Source: Rhizobium sp. ARZ01 (GTDB lineage: Bacteria; Pseudomonadota; Alphaproteobacteria; Rhizobiales; Rhizobiaceae). From it: a stretch of DNA of 64,000 nt. The position numbers were made by a program, and so were the translations under genes. The notes under the pieces were generated by a model. The model was not told where the DNA came from. It was given only the letters and a program-made list of their open reading frames with translations, and did no database searches. How positions within the stretch are numbered: position 1 is the first letter of the stretch; every line of letters begins with the position of its first letter. Positions 24,934 through 33,883 of the stretch are shown here, piece by piece. The stretch covers positions 1 through 64,000 of the forward strand of contig NZ_JACVAE010000004.1 of assembly GCF_014851675.1 (NCBI RefSeq). The letters are read 5' to 3'.

Positions 24934-27921
24934 ATGACAAGCTCACATGGTTCGGATGACGCCGATACGCTGACCGGCGGCTTCGGCGACGATCAGATAT
25001 TCGGTATCGGCGGAAACGATACGCTCAGCGGCGCGCTCCAGGGCGACTTCCTCTTCGGCGACACGGGTGAAGACACGCTGAATGGTAACAGCGGCAATGA
25101 CATTCTCGATGGCGGCGTGGGAAGAGACCGACTTGATGGCGGCTCGGGGCGGGATACGATCATGGCGGAGGTGCCGCCAGTCGCGCATCCGCTGCTGGAG
25201 TTCGGTGCCGGCGACATTGTCGACGGCGGCTCGGGCACGGATCGCCTCATGGTCGACTATGCCGAACTCAGCGAGGGCGTGACAATCACCATCCAGGACT
25301 GGGTCGCGCCGCAGACTCTGATCGGCAACATCCAGGCGACCAATGTCGAAGCTTTCAACATCACCGGTACGAGCTTTGCCGATACGATCACCGGCGGCAA
25401 CTATGGCGACAGCCTGATGGGTGGTGCCGGCGAGGACAGGCTGACGGGCGGTCGTGGTGACGACAGCCTGATGGGCGACCTCGGCAACGACACGCTGAAA
25501 GGCGGATACGGGCTGGACAGCCTGACCGGTGGCGACGGCAATGACGTGCTTGCCGGCGATGCAGGAAACGACATTCTTTCGGGCGGGAACGGCAACGACG
25601 AAGCGCGCGGCGGCACGGGATCGGATTCCGTTTTCGGGGGGCTTGGCGATGACCGTCTGTTCGGCGACGACGGTGACGACAACCTCTTTGGTGGCGATGA
25701 AGCCGATACCTTGAGCGGGGGCAATGGCAACGACGTGCTCGAGGGCGGTATCGGCGATGACGTGATCGAGGGCGGGGTCGGCAACGACACGATCACCTAT
25801 CGCTACGGCGAAGGCAAGGACAAGATCACCGATGCCGGCGGCAGCGATCGGCTGATCCTTCAGGGCTTCACCGGCGATTTTACCGCGAAGCTCGCGACGC
25901 AAGTGAACACGCTGGTTGGCGGCACGACCTTCGCCGGCATGGAACACTACAGCATCTATGCCAAGGGGACCGGCATCAACAAAATCGTGACCGGCGCCGG
26001 CGCCGACGTCGTGTACGCCGGCGCCGGCAACGACACGATCACGGGTGGCGACGGCAATGACAAACTCGATGCGGGCATCGGCAAGGACGTCGTGTCGGCC
26101 GGCAGCGGAAACGATATCGTCAGTCTCGGCGACGGCGGATCCGACAATGGCGATGGCGGCGCCGGTATGGATACCGTGTATGTTGATCGGCGTTCGGTGA
26201 CGGCGGGCCTGAATTTTTCGGCGACGAGTGCCGCGGCAACGCTTTCAGACGGCAGCAGCATCAAGAACTTCGAGCACTACCGCGTTTCCTTCGGATCGGG
26301 CAGCGACGTCGTCAAGTCTGTCGGAAATGCGCAAAGCGTCAGCCTCTACGGCTTTGCCGGCAATGACACGCTGATCGGCACCGCAGGGTCGGACATGCTC
26401 GACGGCGGCACCGGCAACGACAAGCTGTCCTCCGGCGCCGGCAACGATTCCCTTGTCGATTTCGGTGGCACCAACGTCATCAAGGCCGGCGATGGCAACG
26501 ACAGCGTGTCGGTCGGTGACAGCGGCGTGGCTGCCCAAAACACGGTCGATCTCGGCGCCGGCAACGATACCTTCAAGCGGAGCGCCTCCACCGGCAAACT
26601 CTCGCTTGATGGCGGCGCCGGCTCGGATTTCGCGACAATCGACTTCAGCAAGTACACCGCTGGCATAACCTTCAAGCTGTCGTCCTCGGTCACTGCCACC
26701 AATGCGCCGGTGACGGTCAAGAATGTAGAGCGCGTGGCGCTCTACGGCGGCGGCGGTAATGACATCTTCGTCGGCGGCGGATTGAGCGACGAACTGCGCG
26801 GCGGGCGTGGCAATGACAGCCTGACCGGCGGTGCTGGCAACGACGTGCTCGTCGGCAACCTCGGCAATGACACGGTGAAGGGCGGTCTCGACAACGACAC
26901 GCTCTATGGCGATAGTTCCAACGAGTATGGCGGTCGGGACAAGATCTACGGTGAAGACGGCAACGACCGCGTCTATGCCGGGATCGGCGATACCGCCGAT
27001 GGCGGTCCCGGCACCGACACCCTGGACCTGAATGTCAGCGAGCAGACCAAAAACATCGCCTTCAGTTTTGCCACCGGCACGGCCACGGTAGACACGACGA
27101 CCTCCTTCAAGGGCTTCGAAATGCTGAACTATTTCGGCAGCGCGGGCAAGGATACGGTCACCGGCGGCAACCTTGCCGACCGGCTGGAGGGCAACAGCGG
27201 CAACGACACGCTTCGCGGCGGAAACGGTGATGACGTCCTGCGCGACGGTGCGGGCAACGACAGCCTCTCAGGCGACGCCGGAAACGACACGTTGACGCGA
27301 ACCGCATTCACCGGAACCGATGTGTTCGATGGCGGTGCCGGCACCGACACGCTCTCCTTCGCAAGCGCCAGCGGCACATCGGTTGTGCTCGATCTTGAGA
27401 ACCAGGCGCTGAACAGAGGCATGTCGCATGGCCTGACGGTCACGGGTTTCGAGATCATCAACGGCAGTGGCAGTGACGATGTCATTCGCGGCGACGGCGC
27501 CGCCAATACATTGAATGGCGGCGGGGCTGACGACGTCCTCGACGGCCGCGGCGGCGCGGATCGGCTGAACGGCGGCGCCGGCGACGACTGGCTGACCGGC
27601 GGCGCCGGCAACGACGTCTTCGTCTTCGACCGCTCCGGCCGGGACGGTGAGGGCGACGTGATCACCGACTTCACCCGCGGCCAGGACAAGCTTCTGATCG
27701 ACAGGAGCGATTACGGCATTGCCGCGACCGACGCGACGGTGACGCTCGTCGTCGGCGCCGATCCGGTGGCAAGCGGCAGCAAGGGCACGTTCCTGTTCGA
27801 AACCGACAACGGCCGACTGTGGTTTGATGCCGACGGCAAGGGCACCGAGGCGGACATGGAACTGGTGGCGATCGTCAAGAACGTCGCCGCGCTGTCGGCC
27901 AGCGATTTCCTCCTTGCCTGA
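24934..27921 (+). CDS. RTX (hemolysin-type) calcium-binding repeat protein, first of a tandem pair
   Basis: About 995 residues built almost wholly of GGxGxDxLx nonapeptide repeats, which fold into calcium-binding beta-rolls. Roughly six blocks of repeats alternate with 50-60-residue linkers of a common type (a DxLxxDxS-like strand, a run ending in xFExY or xxFE, then a GSGxD return to repeats). The C-terminus has VFVFDRS, GDVITDFTRGQDKLLI and a final LSASDFLLA, the pattern of type I secretion substrates; there is no N-terminal signal peptide. No catalytic domain is seen. The ATG at 24934 has AGGAG six bases upstream. No type I secretion ABC/HlyD genes are in the window. Likely a secreted Ca2+-binding surface or matrix protein; the function is unknown. 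Confidence 0.88.
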   Translation: MTSSHGSDDADTLTGGFGDDQIFGIGGNDTLSGALQGDFLFGDTGEDTLNGNSGNDILDGGVGRDRLDGGSGRDTIMAEVPPVAHPLLEFGAGDIVDGGSGTDRLMVDYAELSEGVTITIQDWVAPQTLIGNIQATNVEAFNITGTSFADTITGGNYGDSLMGGAGEDRLTGGRGDDSLMGDLGNDTLKGGYGLDSLTGGDGNDVLAGDAGNDILSGGNGNDEARGGTGSDSVFGGLGDDRLFGDDGDDNLFGGDEADTLSGGNGNDVLEGGIGDDVIEGGVGNDTITYRYGEGKDKITDAGGSDRLILQGFTGDFTAKLATQVNTLVGGTTFAGMEHYSIYAKGTGINKIVTGAGADVVYAGAGNDTITGGDGNDKLDAGIGKDVVSAGSGNDIVSLGDGGSDNGDGGAGMDTVYVDRRSVTAGLNFSATSAAATLSDGSSIKNFEHYRVSFGSGSDVVKSVGNAQSVSLYGFAGNDTLIGTAGSDMLDGGTGNDKLSSGAGNDSLVDFGGTNVIKAGDGNDSVSVGDSGVAAQNTVDLGAGNDTFKRSASTGKLSLDGGAGSDFATIDFSKYTAGITFKLSSSVTATNAPVTVKNVERVALYGGGGNDIFVGGGLSDELRGGRGNDSLTGGAGNDVLVGNLGNDTVKGGLDNDTLYGDSSNEYGGRDKIYGEDGNDRVYAGIGDTADGGPGTDTLDLNVSEQTKNIAFSFATGTATVDTTTSFKGFEMLNYFGSAGKDTVTGGNLADRLEGNSGNDTLRGGNGDDVLRDGAGNDSLSGDAGNDTLTRTAFTGTDVFDGGAGTDTLSFASASGTSVVLDLENQALNRGMSHGLTVTGFEIINGSGSDDVIRGDGAANTLNGGGADDVLDGRGGADRLNGGAGDDWLTGGAGNDVFVFDRSGRDGEGDVITDFTRGQDKLLIDRSDYGIAATDATVTLVVGADPVASGSKGTFLFETDNGRLWFDADGKGTEADMELVAIVKNVAALSASDFLLA

Positions 27922-28174
27922 CGAGGTTGCGCGAATGATCCGCGACGAGCCCGTCCCGCATCGGCGGGGCGGGACCTCCCAAAAGACCGCAAGATCATAC
28001 CGGACACCGACAGCGACCCGTTGTCGATTTCGGCCGCAACAGGAACGGCTCCAGCAGAATGGCTCCAGTACGCCGCCAACGCTTGCTCGACGCCTTCCCG
28101 AACACGCCGTTGCGATGCAGCCGGTCATGCGATCGTGAAACTGCGCGTCCCAATACAATCACTAGGAGACGGAA
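27922..28174. other. Spacer between the tandem RTX genes, with a hairpin
   Basis: At 27950-27973 a ten-pair stem (CCCGTCCCGC with GCGGGGCGGG, one wobble) starts 29 bp after the first RTX stop; it lacks a T run, so termination is uncertain. The ribosome-site region just before the second gene (AGGAGACGGAA) closely resembles that of the first (AGGAGACAGGA), so the duplication seems to have included the leader. Confidence 0.5.
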
Positions 28175-31100
28175 ATGGGAAATATCACGGGTACGGCCGG
28201 CAATGATATTCTGATCGGCAGCGATATCGAGGGCGATCTCATCGAGGGCCTTGCGGGAGCCGACATCATCGATGGCGGCATGGATAACGACGAGATCTCC
28301 GGCGGGGCGGGCAACGACAGCATCAGCGGTTCGTTCCAGGATGACGACCTGATCGGCGGCGATGGAGACGATACGTTGAACGGCGGCAGCGGCGGTGACA
28401 GGCTGATGGGCAATGCCGGCAAGGACCGGCTCAATGGCGGCAGCGGCCAAGATGTCATTGTGGCGGAAGCAATCGATGAGCTTGTCGATGACATCGTCGA
28501 CGGCGGTTCCGGCGTCGACATGCTAGCGCTCGACTACTCGGCCCACGGCGTAGGACTGAACATTACCATCGGTGACTGGATTACGCCGCAGGTGCTCGCC
28601 GGCGGCATCCGGGTGACGAACGTCGAAACTTTCAATATCACCGGGACCAGCTATGACGATGTAGTCGTCGGCGGCAACTATTCCGATGTTCTGGTTGGTG
28701 GGCTCGGCAATGACATGCTTTCAGGCGGCCGCGGCTACGACAACCTGTACGGTGGCGAGGGCGCCGACGTGCTCGCGGGCGGCGCTGGTTATGACTATCT
28801 GCAGGGTGATGCCGGGGATGATGTGCTCCTGGGTGATGCCGGAGGCGATTATCTCTATGGCGGCGTCGGCGACGACGAAGTTCATGGCGGCGACGGCGAC
28901 GACAATCTCAACGGCGACGCCGGCAACGACCTTCTTTCGGGCGGCGCGGGTAATGACCATCTGTCCGGCAGCGATGGCGCGGACATGCTCCACGGCGGCG
29001 CGGGTACCGACTATCTCAATGGCAGCACGGGCGACGACAGGTTGGAGGGTGGCGCGGGCGACGATACGTTTCAATACACCTACGGCCAGGGACAGGACCG
29101 GATAACCGACTCGAGTGGCAGCGACCGTCTCGTTATCGAGTGGTTTACCGGCGACTTCACCGCAAAGGCGGCGACCGAGGTCAATACACTCGCTGGCGGA
29201 ACGACTTTTATCGGTATCGAGCACTACTCGATCACCGCCACCGGGTCCGATGCCAACAACATAACAACCGGCGCGGGCAACGACTATGTCGATGCTGCGG
29301 GGGGCGATGACACGATCGACCTCGGGGCCGGCAACGATGTTTTCTATGAGGGCCTTGGCCAGGACAGTGTCTTCGGCGGCGCGGGCGATGACGTCATTCG
29401 TCTTGGCGCCGGCGGCGCGGACCAGGCCGATGGCGGCACGGGAACAGATCGAGCAACCGTCAACCGTCGCTCGTTGACGGTTGGCCAGACCTTCTCGGCT
29501 ATCGACAGTTCCGCCACCCTTTCCGACGGCACTGTCCTCACCAATTTCGAGCACTATCGTGTCGAGTTCGGGTCCGGTGACGACGTGGTCGCATCCATCG
29601 GCTCAGCCGAGACCGTCGCGTTCTACGGCTACAGCGGCAAGGACACGCTGATCGGCGGCAACGGGGCGGACGTCCTCGATGGTGGCAATGGTGACGATAC
29701 GCTAACCTCCGGCGCCGGCGACGACATGATCATCGATCTCGATGGCAGGAACACGATCAATGCCGGCGATGGTAATGATCGGGTCACGGTCGGCGACGGG
29801 TCGAGCGGGGCCAGCAACAACACCGTGGATCTCGGCGCCGGAGACGACGTCTTCTGGCGCGGGGGGTCGACGGGCACGCTCGTGCTCGATGGCGGCGCCG
29901 GGATCGATTACGCATCTATCGACTTCAGCAGATATGCGGCGGACATCACCTTCAAGCTTTCGCCGGATACGACAGTGACCGGCGCACCGGTTACCATCAG
30001 AAACTTCGAGCGCGTCAGCCTCTTTGGCGGCAGCGGCCACGATGTCTTCGCGGGCGGTAGTCTCAATGACGAGTTGAGCGGCGGTGCGGGCCATGATTCG
30101 CTGAACGGTGGAGCGGGCGACGACGTGATATCCGGCGGTGCCGGCAACGATTCGCTGCGAGGCGGCGCGGGCAACGACATCATTCGCGGCGCAAATTACT
30201 CCGCCACCGACGGCAAGGACATCATCTATGCCGAGGACGGTAACGATACGGTCTATGCCGGTATCGGCGACAAGGCCGATGGCGGTGCAGGAATCGATCA
30301 ACTCATTCTCGATCTGTCGCAGTTGAGGCAGGACATAAGCTTCAAGTTTTCGCCGGCGGCGGTCATCGTCGACACGGCGACCTGGTTCAGTGATTTCGAA
30401 GCGCTTGAATATTGGGGCAGCGAAGGGAAGGACACGATAGCGGGCGGTGATCGCGACGACACGCTCTACGGCAATGACGGTGACGACGTTCTTTCGGGCG
30501 GCGGGGGCAACGACACGCTGTGCGACGGTGACGGCGACGATCGGCTCTTCGGCGATGCCGGGAATGACATCCTGGTCCGTAAAGATTGGTCCAGTCGTGA
30601 CGTGTTCGACGGTGGAACCGGCGTCGATACGCTTTCGTTCGAAGAGGGGCCGACGTCCGTCGTTCTCGATCTGGAGAACCAGGTCAACAACAAGGGGCTG
30701 GCGCTCGGCCTGACCATCCGCAACGTCGAGATCATCGAAGGCAGCTACCGCGATGACGAAATTCGCGGCGATGCGAACGGCAACAATCTCAGTGGCCTCG
30801 AATCCGACGATGTCCTCGACGGTCGTGCTGGCGCGGACCGGCTGAACGGCGGTGCGGGCGACGACTGGCTGACCGGCGGTGCCGGCAATGATGTCTTCGT
30901 CTTTGACGAAGACGGGCTCGATGGCGAGGGCGATGTCATCACCGATTTCGTGCGCGGCCAGGACAAGCTTGCCATTGAGCGCGCCGGTTTCGAGATCGCG
31001 ACCCGAGACACCAAGGTGACGCTGGTGACCGGGACGGACCCTGTCGCCTCGAGCGGGAAGGGCACATTCCTGTTCGAAACGGACAATGGTCGCCTTTGGT

Positions 31101-31198
31101 TCGACGCCGACGGATCAGGTGACAACGCCGACATTCAACTGGTCGCAATCCTGGAGAACGTCCGGACGCTCTCGACCAACGACTTCATGTTGTTTTGA
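28175..31198 (+). CDS. RTX (hemolysin-type) calcium-binding repeat protein, second of a tandem pair
   Basis: 1007 residues, a full-length paralogue of the preceding protein with the same order of repeat blocks and linkers: for example EGVTITIQDWVAPQTL in the first is matched by VGLNITIGDWITPQVL here, and both carry NVExFNITGTS. The C-terminal end RLNGGAGDDWLTGGAGNDV is identical in both, followed by GDVITDFVRGQDKLAIE and a terminal LSTNDFMLF. Type I secretion without a cleaved signal peptide is expected. No enzyme domain is recognisable. Divergence is spread along the whole length, so the duplication is not recent. AGGAG lies just before the ATG. Confidence 0.88.
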   Translation: MGNITGTAGNDILIGSDIEGDLIEGLAGADIIDGGMDNDEISGGAGNDSISGSFQDDDLIGGDGDDTLNGGSGGDRLMGNAGKDRLNGGSGQDVIVAEAIDELVDDIVDGGSGVDMLALDYSAHGVGLNITIGDWITPQVLAGGIRVTNVETFNITGTSYDDVVVGGNYSDVLVGGLGNDMLSGGRGYDNLYGGEGADVLAGGAGYDYLQGDAGDDVLLGDAGGDYLYGGVGDDEVHGGDGDDNLNGDAGNDLLSGGAGNDHLSGSDGADMLHGGAGTDYLNGSTGDDRLEGGAGDDTFQYTYGQGQDRITDSSGSDRLVIEWFTGDFTAKAATEVNTLAGGTTFIGIEHYSITATGSDANNITTGAGNDYVDAAGGDDTIDLGAGNDVFYEGLGQDSVFGGAGDDVIRLGAGGADQADGGTGTDRATVNRRSLTVGQTFSAIDSSATLSDGTVLTNFEHYRVEFGSGDDVVASIGSAETVAFYGYSGKDTLIGGNGADVLDGGNGDDTLTSGAGDDMIIDLDGRNTINAGDGNDRVTVGDGSSGASNNTVDLGAGDDVFWRGGSTGTLVLDGGAGIDYASIDFSRYAADITFKLSPDTTVTGAPVTIRNFERVSLFGGSGHDVFAGGSLNDELSGGAGHDSLNGGAGDDVISGGAGNDSLRGGAGNDIIRGANYSATDGKDIIYAEDGNDTVYAGIGDKADGGAGIDQLILDLSQLRQDISFKFSPAAVIVDTATWFSDFEALEYWGSEGKDTIAGGDRDDTLYGNDGDDVLSGGGGNDTLCDGDGDDRLFGDAGNDILVRKDWSSRDVFDGGTGVDTLSFEEGPTSVVLDLENQVNNKGLALGLTIRNVEIIEGSYRDDEIRGDANGNNLSGLESDDVLDGRAGADRLNGGAGDDWLTGGAGNDVFVFDEDGLDGEGDVITDFVRGQDKLAIERAGFEIATRDTKVTLVTGTDPVASSGKGTFLFETDNGRLWFDADGSGDNADIQLVAILENVRTLSTNDFMLF

Positions 31199-31236
31199 TG
31201 GTTCTTCGATCCTCCTGAACAAAACTTAGGGCGGGG

Positions 31237-31449
31237 GATCCGCGATTATTGGACGTCTCCTTTGTCGCTGATCGCCTGTCTGATGAAGACGAAGAGTACC
31301 GGGAATTAAGAGAAGCCATTAAGGCGTCTGGTCAGACGACACCTGTCCTTGTCCGACCCAACTCAGTGGATAGCTATCGCTACATGGTCGTCTTTGGCCA
31401 TCGGCATTTGAAGGTGGCGCAAGAGCTCGGCACGGCCCCCAAACGGTGA
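31237..31449 (+). pseudogene. RepB/ParB-type plasmid partition protein, N-terminal fragment
   Basis: The frame from about 31237 reads DPRLLDVSFVADRLSDEDEE, then LREAIKASGQTTPVLVRP and FGHRHLKVAQELG. This matches the start of the ParB/Srx domain of RepB from repABC replicons (SFVxDR, GQxxPxLVRP, GHRRLxAxxELG). The homology has no ATG start and ends abruptly at 31449 with a stop. Nothing else of repA, repB or repC is seen in the 31199-31635 gap. It is a relic, perhaps from past replicon fusion or recombination. Confidence 0.65.
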
Positions 31450-31635
31450 ACCGTGGAAGCCTCTCTCGTATCCTTGGCAAGATCAAAAGCCGCTCGGCGA
31501 ACCAATCCCCGCAAGTTATCCCCATCGGCCCGTTCCATGGTCCGCGTGGGGGGACTTGATCTGCCTTCATGTTGAGTGCAGCAATGCAACCTAAGGCTGA
31601 TCGAAAAGAATCCAAAGCCAGGGGAACGAATTCAC

Positions 31636-32328
31636 ATGGAATCAAATAAAACCCGCGGGTCCGGACCGCAGACGGTCTATGGCAAGATCCGCCAGGAAAT
31701 CCTCACGATGGCGCTGAAGCCCGGCAGCGCTCTGGATGAGGTTAGCCTCTCCGATCGCTTCGGAATGTCGCGCACACCGGTTCGCGAGGCGCTGTTGCGG
31801 CTCGCGGCGGACGGGCTGGTGACGACTTTGCCGAACCGCAACACGGTGGTTGCGGCCATCGATTTTGCGGCTCTTCCGGCCTATTTCGATGCCTTGACGT
31901 TGATGTACCGTGCGACGACACGCGCCGGCGCGATGCGCAGGGATCCGGATGCCATCGCAAAAATCCGCAAGCACCAGCGCGACTTCACCAACGCCGTGGA
32001 AAAGCAGGACGCGTTCGCGATGATAGAGGCAAATCGCGACTTCCATGTCGCAATCGCCGAACTTGGCGGCAACCCCTACTACACGGCCTTCTTTGCACGC
32101 CTGCTGGATGAAGGCCGGCGTATCCTTCGCCTGTACTATTCGTCATTCGATGACCGCCTGCCGCGCCAATATGTCGACGAGCACGAAGAGATCATCACCG
32201 CGATCGAGGCCGGAGACATAGACCTGTGCGACCGGCTGGCGGCAGAGCACGCCTCCCAGATCGTCCGCCAGATACAGGACTACATCGCGCGCGACTTGCA
32301 GCGCCCGATCGATTTCGCGGCAGCATAG
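31636..32328 (+). CDS. GntR-family (FadR subfamily) transcriptional regulator
   Basis: 230 residues: an N-terminal winged helix-turn-helix (QTVYGKIRQEILTMALKPG, then LSDRFGMSRTPVREALLRLA, residues about 12-75) and an all-helical FCD effector domain with conserved metal/ligand-type residues (NRDFHVAIAELGGN and the late HEEII). The start is the ATG at 31636; AGGGGA lies about nine bases upstream. It faces the peptidase gene at 32404-33702 tail to tail. It may regulate the divergent peptidase pair nearby, whose shared promoter region contains TTGTCG/CGACAA elements; that link is inference. Confidence 0.88.
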   Translation: MESNKTRGSGPQTVYGKIRQEILTMALKPGSALDEVSLSDRFGMSRTPVREALLRLAADGLVTTLPNRNTVVAAIDFAALPAYFDALTLMYRATTRAGAMRRDPDAIAKIRKHQRDFTNAVEKQDAFAMIEANRDFHVAIAELGGNPYYTAFFARLLDEGRRILRLYYSSFDDRLPRQYVDEHEEIITAIEAGDIDLCDRLAAEHASQIVRQIQDYIARDLQRPIDFAAA

Positions 32329-32403
32329 TCACCGGCAAAAGAAGTGCGGTCGAGATCGCAGTTAGGATCTGCGATCTCCGCCGGCTGTCTGTGTGCAGAT
32401 GCC

Positions 32404-33702
32404 TCAGGCGAGCGGGCCGCCGCGCTCCTTCACCATCGTCATGAGGCGGGCGATGACAGCGCTCGACTGACGCACGCCGTCGTGCTCGTACTCGTTCGTG
32501 ACCCAGGCCTCGAGGTTTCCAACGCGGCGGGCGGTGTCGAGCGAAAGTTCAGCATCGACATACATATCGTCGAAGTAGATGGCCGCGGCCACAGGCACTT
32601 CATTTGCGGCCAGCCGTTCAGGATCGTAGAGCCGGCCGTGGCTCTTGCGCGCGGCAAGCGCCTCGGTACCGGCGCGGAACGGGCGCAGCGAGCGGATCTC
32701 CTCGAACATCCACGGATACATCATCTCGCCGGTGAGCAGCAGCGGCCGGCGCCCATCGGCGAAGTCGGGGTGCTCGGCGCGAATGCGTTCAGCCGCCCAA
32801 TCGGTGGCTCCATCGCCTTGGCCGTAGATGCTCTCATGCAGGGCGGCAAAGAGCGGATTTCCGTCATAGGAGGTGAGCGCCATGACGCAGGCGAGGAAAT
32901 GATCCGACAGGCGGTCCTCTTTCGGCCCCGAGAACGCCTCGTCCATCAGCCAATGGATGTTTTCGAAACCCGGCCCCATGCCGAAATCGATACCGAGCGT
33001 CTGCAGTCGGCGAACCGTCAGTCGATCGCCATCCGGCAGGCGAACGTCGTTCTCCGCGATAAAATCAGCGATCCGGCCGATCCGCTCGCGATCGTGGGGG
33101 TAACGACGATAGTAGCGCGCGTTCTTCTCCGCCACCCGCGGATAGGTCCGCCGATAGACATCGGCCGCCGTCGCGTCGAGCCCCGCCAGCCCGCCTGTCA
33201 CATAGCAGGCCGATAGCCCTTCCGGTGCCTTCGACAAATAGGTCAGTGTCAGAAAGCCGCCGTAGCTCTGGCCGAGCGTCGACCACTTCGATCCGCCAAA
33301 CACGGTTTTCCGCAGATGCTCGCAGTCGGCAACAATACTGTCGCCGCGAAAATGAGAGAGATAATCGCCCGCCGCCTGACCGTTCTCGAACCCCGCCATC
33401 GTCGCGCTTTCAATGCGTGTGCTCCGACCTGTGCCGCGTTGATCGATGAGGATGACGCGGTGGGTCTTCAGTGCCTCGGCAAGCCAGGATGGGCCGCCAC
33501 CTGTCGGGCGCGGCGATTTGCCCCCAGGCCCGCCCTGAAGGAAAGCAAGCATGGGCAAAGTCTCGCGCCGTCGCACCGGATCGCAGACCTCCCGGGCGAA
33601 CACATCGATCGTCGCGCCATCGGTCCCCGACCAATCGAGCGGAACGGAGACGAGATGATCGCGGATAAACATTCCCGGAATGGTGTACTCTCGGACTGAC
33701 AC
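32404..33702 (-). CDS. Alpha/beta hydrolase, proline iminopeptidase-like (peptidase family S33)
   Basis: About 432 residues from a GTG start at 33702 that has AAGGA eight bases upstream; the frame stays open to 33798 but without recognisable homology. Family marks are the oxyanion segment LQGGPGG, LIDQRGTGRS, and the nucleophile S146 in LGQSYGGF. S33 enzymes remove N-terminal proline from peptides. It is divergent from an M24 Xaa-Pro-type peptidase, so both may serve proline-peptide use. A general esterase role is possible. Confidence 0.85.
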   Translation of the reverse strand: MSVREYTIPGMFIRDHLVSVPLDWSGTDGATIDVFAREVCDPVRRRETLPMLAFLQGGPGGKSPRPTGGGPSWLAEALKTHRVILIDQRGTGRSTRIESATMAGFENGQAAGDYLSHFRGDSIVADCEHLRKTVFGGSKWSTLGQSYGGFLTLTYLSKAPEGLSACYVTGGLAGLDATAADVYRRTYPRVAEKNARYYRRYPHDRERIGRIADFIAENDVRLPDGDRLTVRRLQTLGIDFGMGPGFENIHWLMDEAFSGPKEDRLSDHFLACVMALTSYDGNPLFAALHESIYGQGDGATDWAAERIRAEHPDFADGRRPLLLTGEMMYPWMFEEIRSLRPFRAGTEALAARKSHGRLYDPERLAANEVPVAAAIYFDDMYVDAELSLDTARRVGNLEAWVTNEYEHDGVRQSSAVIARLMTMVKERGGPLA

Positions 33703-33883
33703 GAGCCTGATCCTTGTCTTCGATTGAAAATCCGCGACCGAAGATACGGCGCGTGAGCGGTGGAGATCAACAATAGCAGTCGCCACGCCTGTCGACAAAT
33801 TGACGACAAAAGAAATATGCTGGGTCGATCAGACACTATTGTCGCCAATGATGAAGGCCGCTAACCGGAAACTGGAGCATCGC

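Noticed and set aside
24943..30735. Many open frames antisense to the RTX genes
   Set aside because: They mirror the nonapeptide-repeat codons and give Ala/Val/Ile- or Ser/Pro-rich strings; not genes.
24934..31198. CRISPR-like periodic DNA repeats
   Set aside because: The periodicity of about 27 bp comes from coding of GGxGxDxLx repeats; there are no constant repeats with unique spacers and no cas genes.
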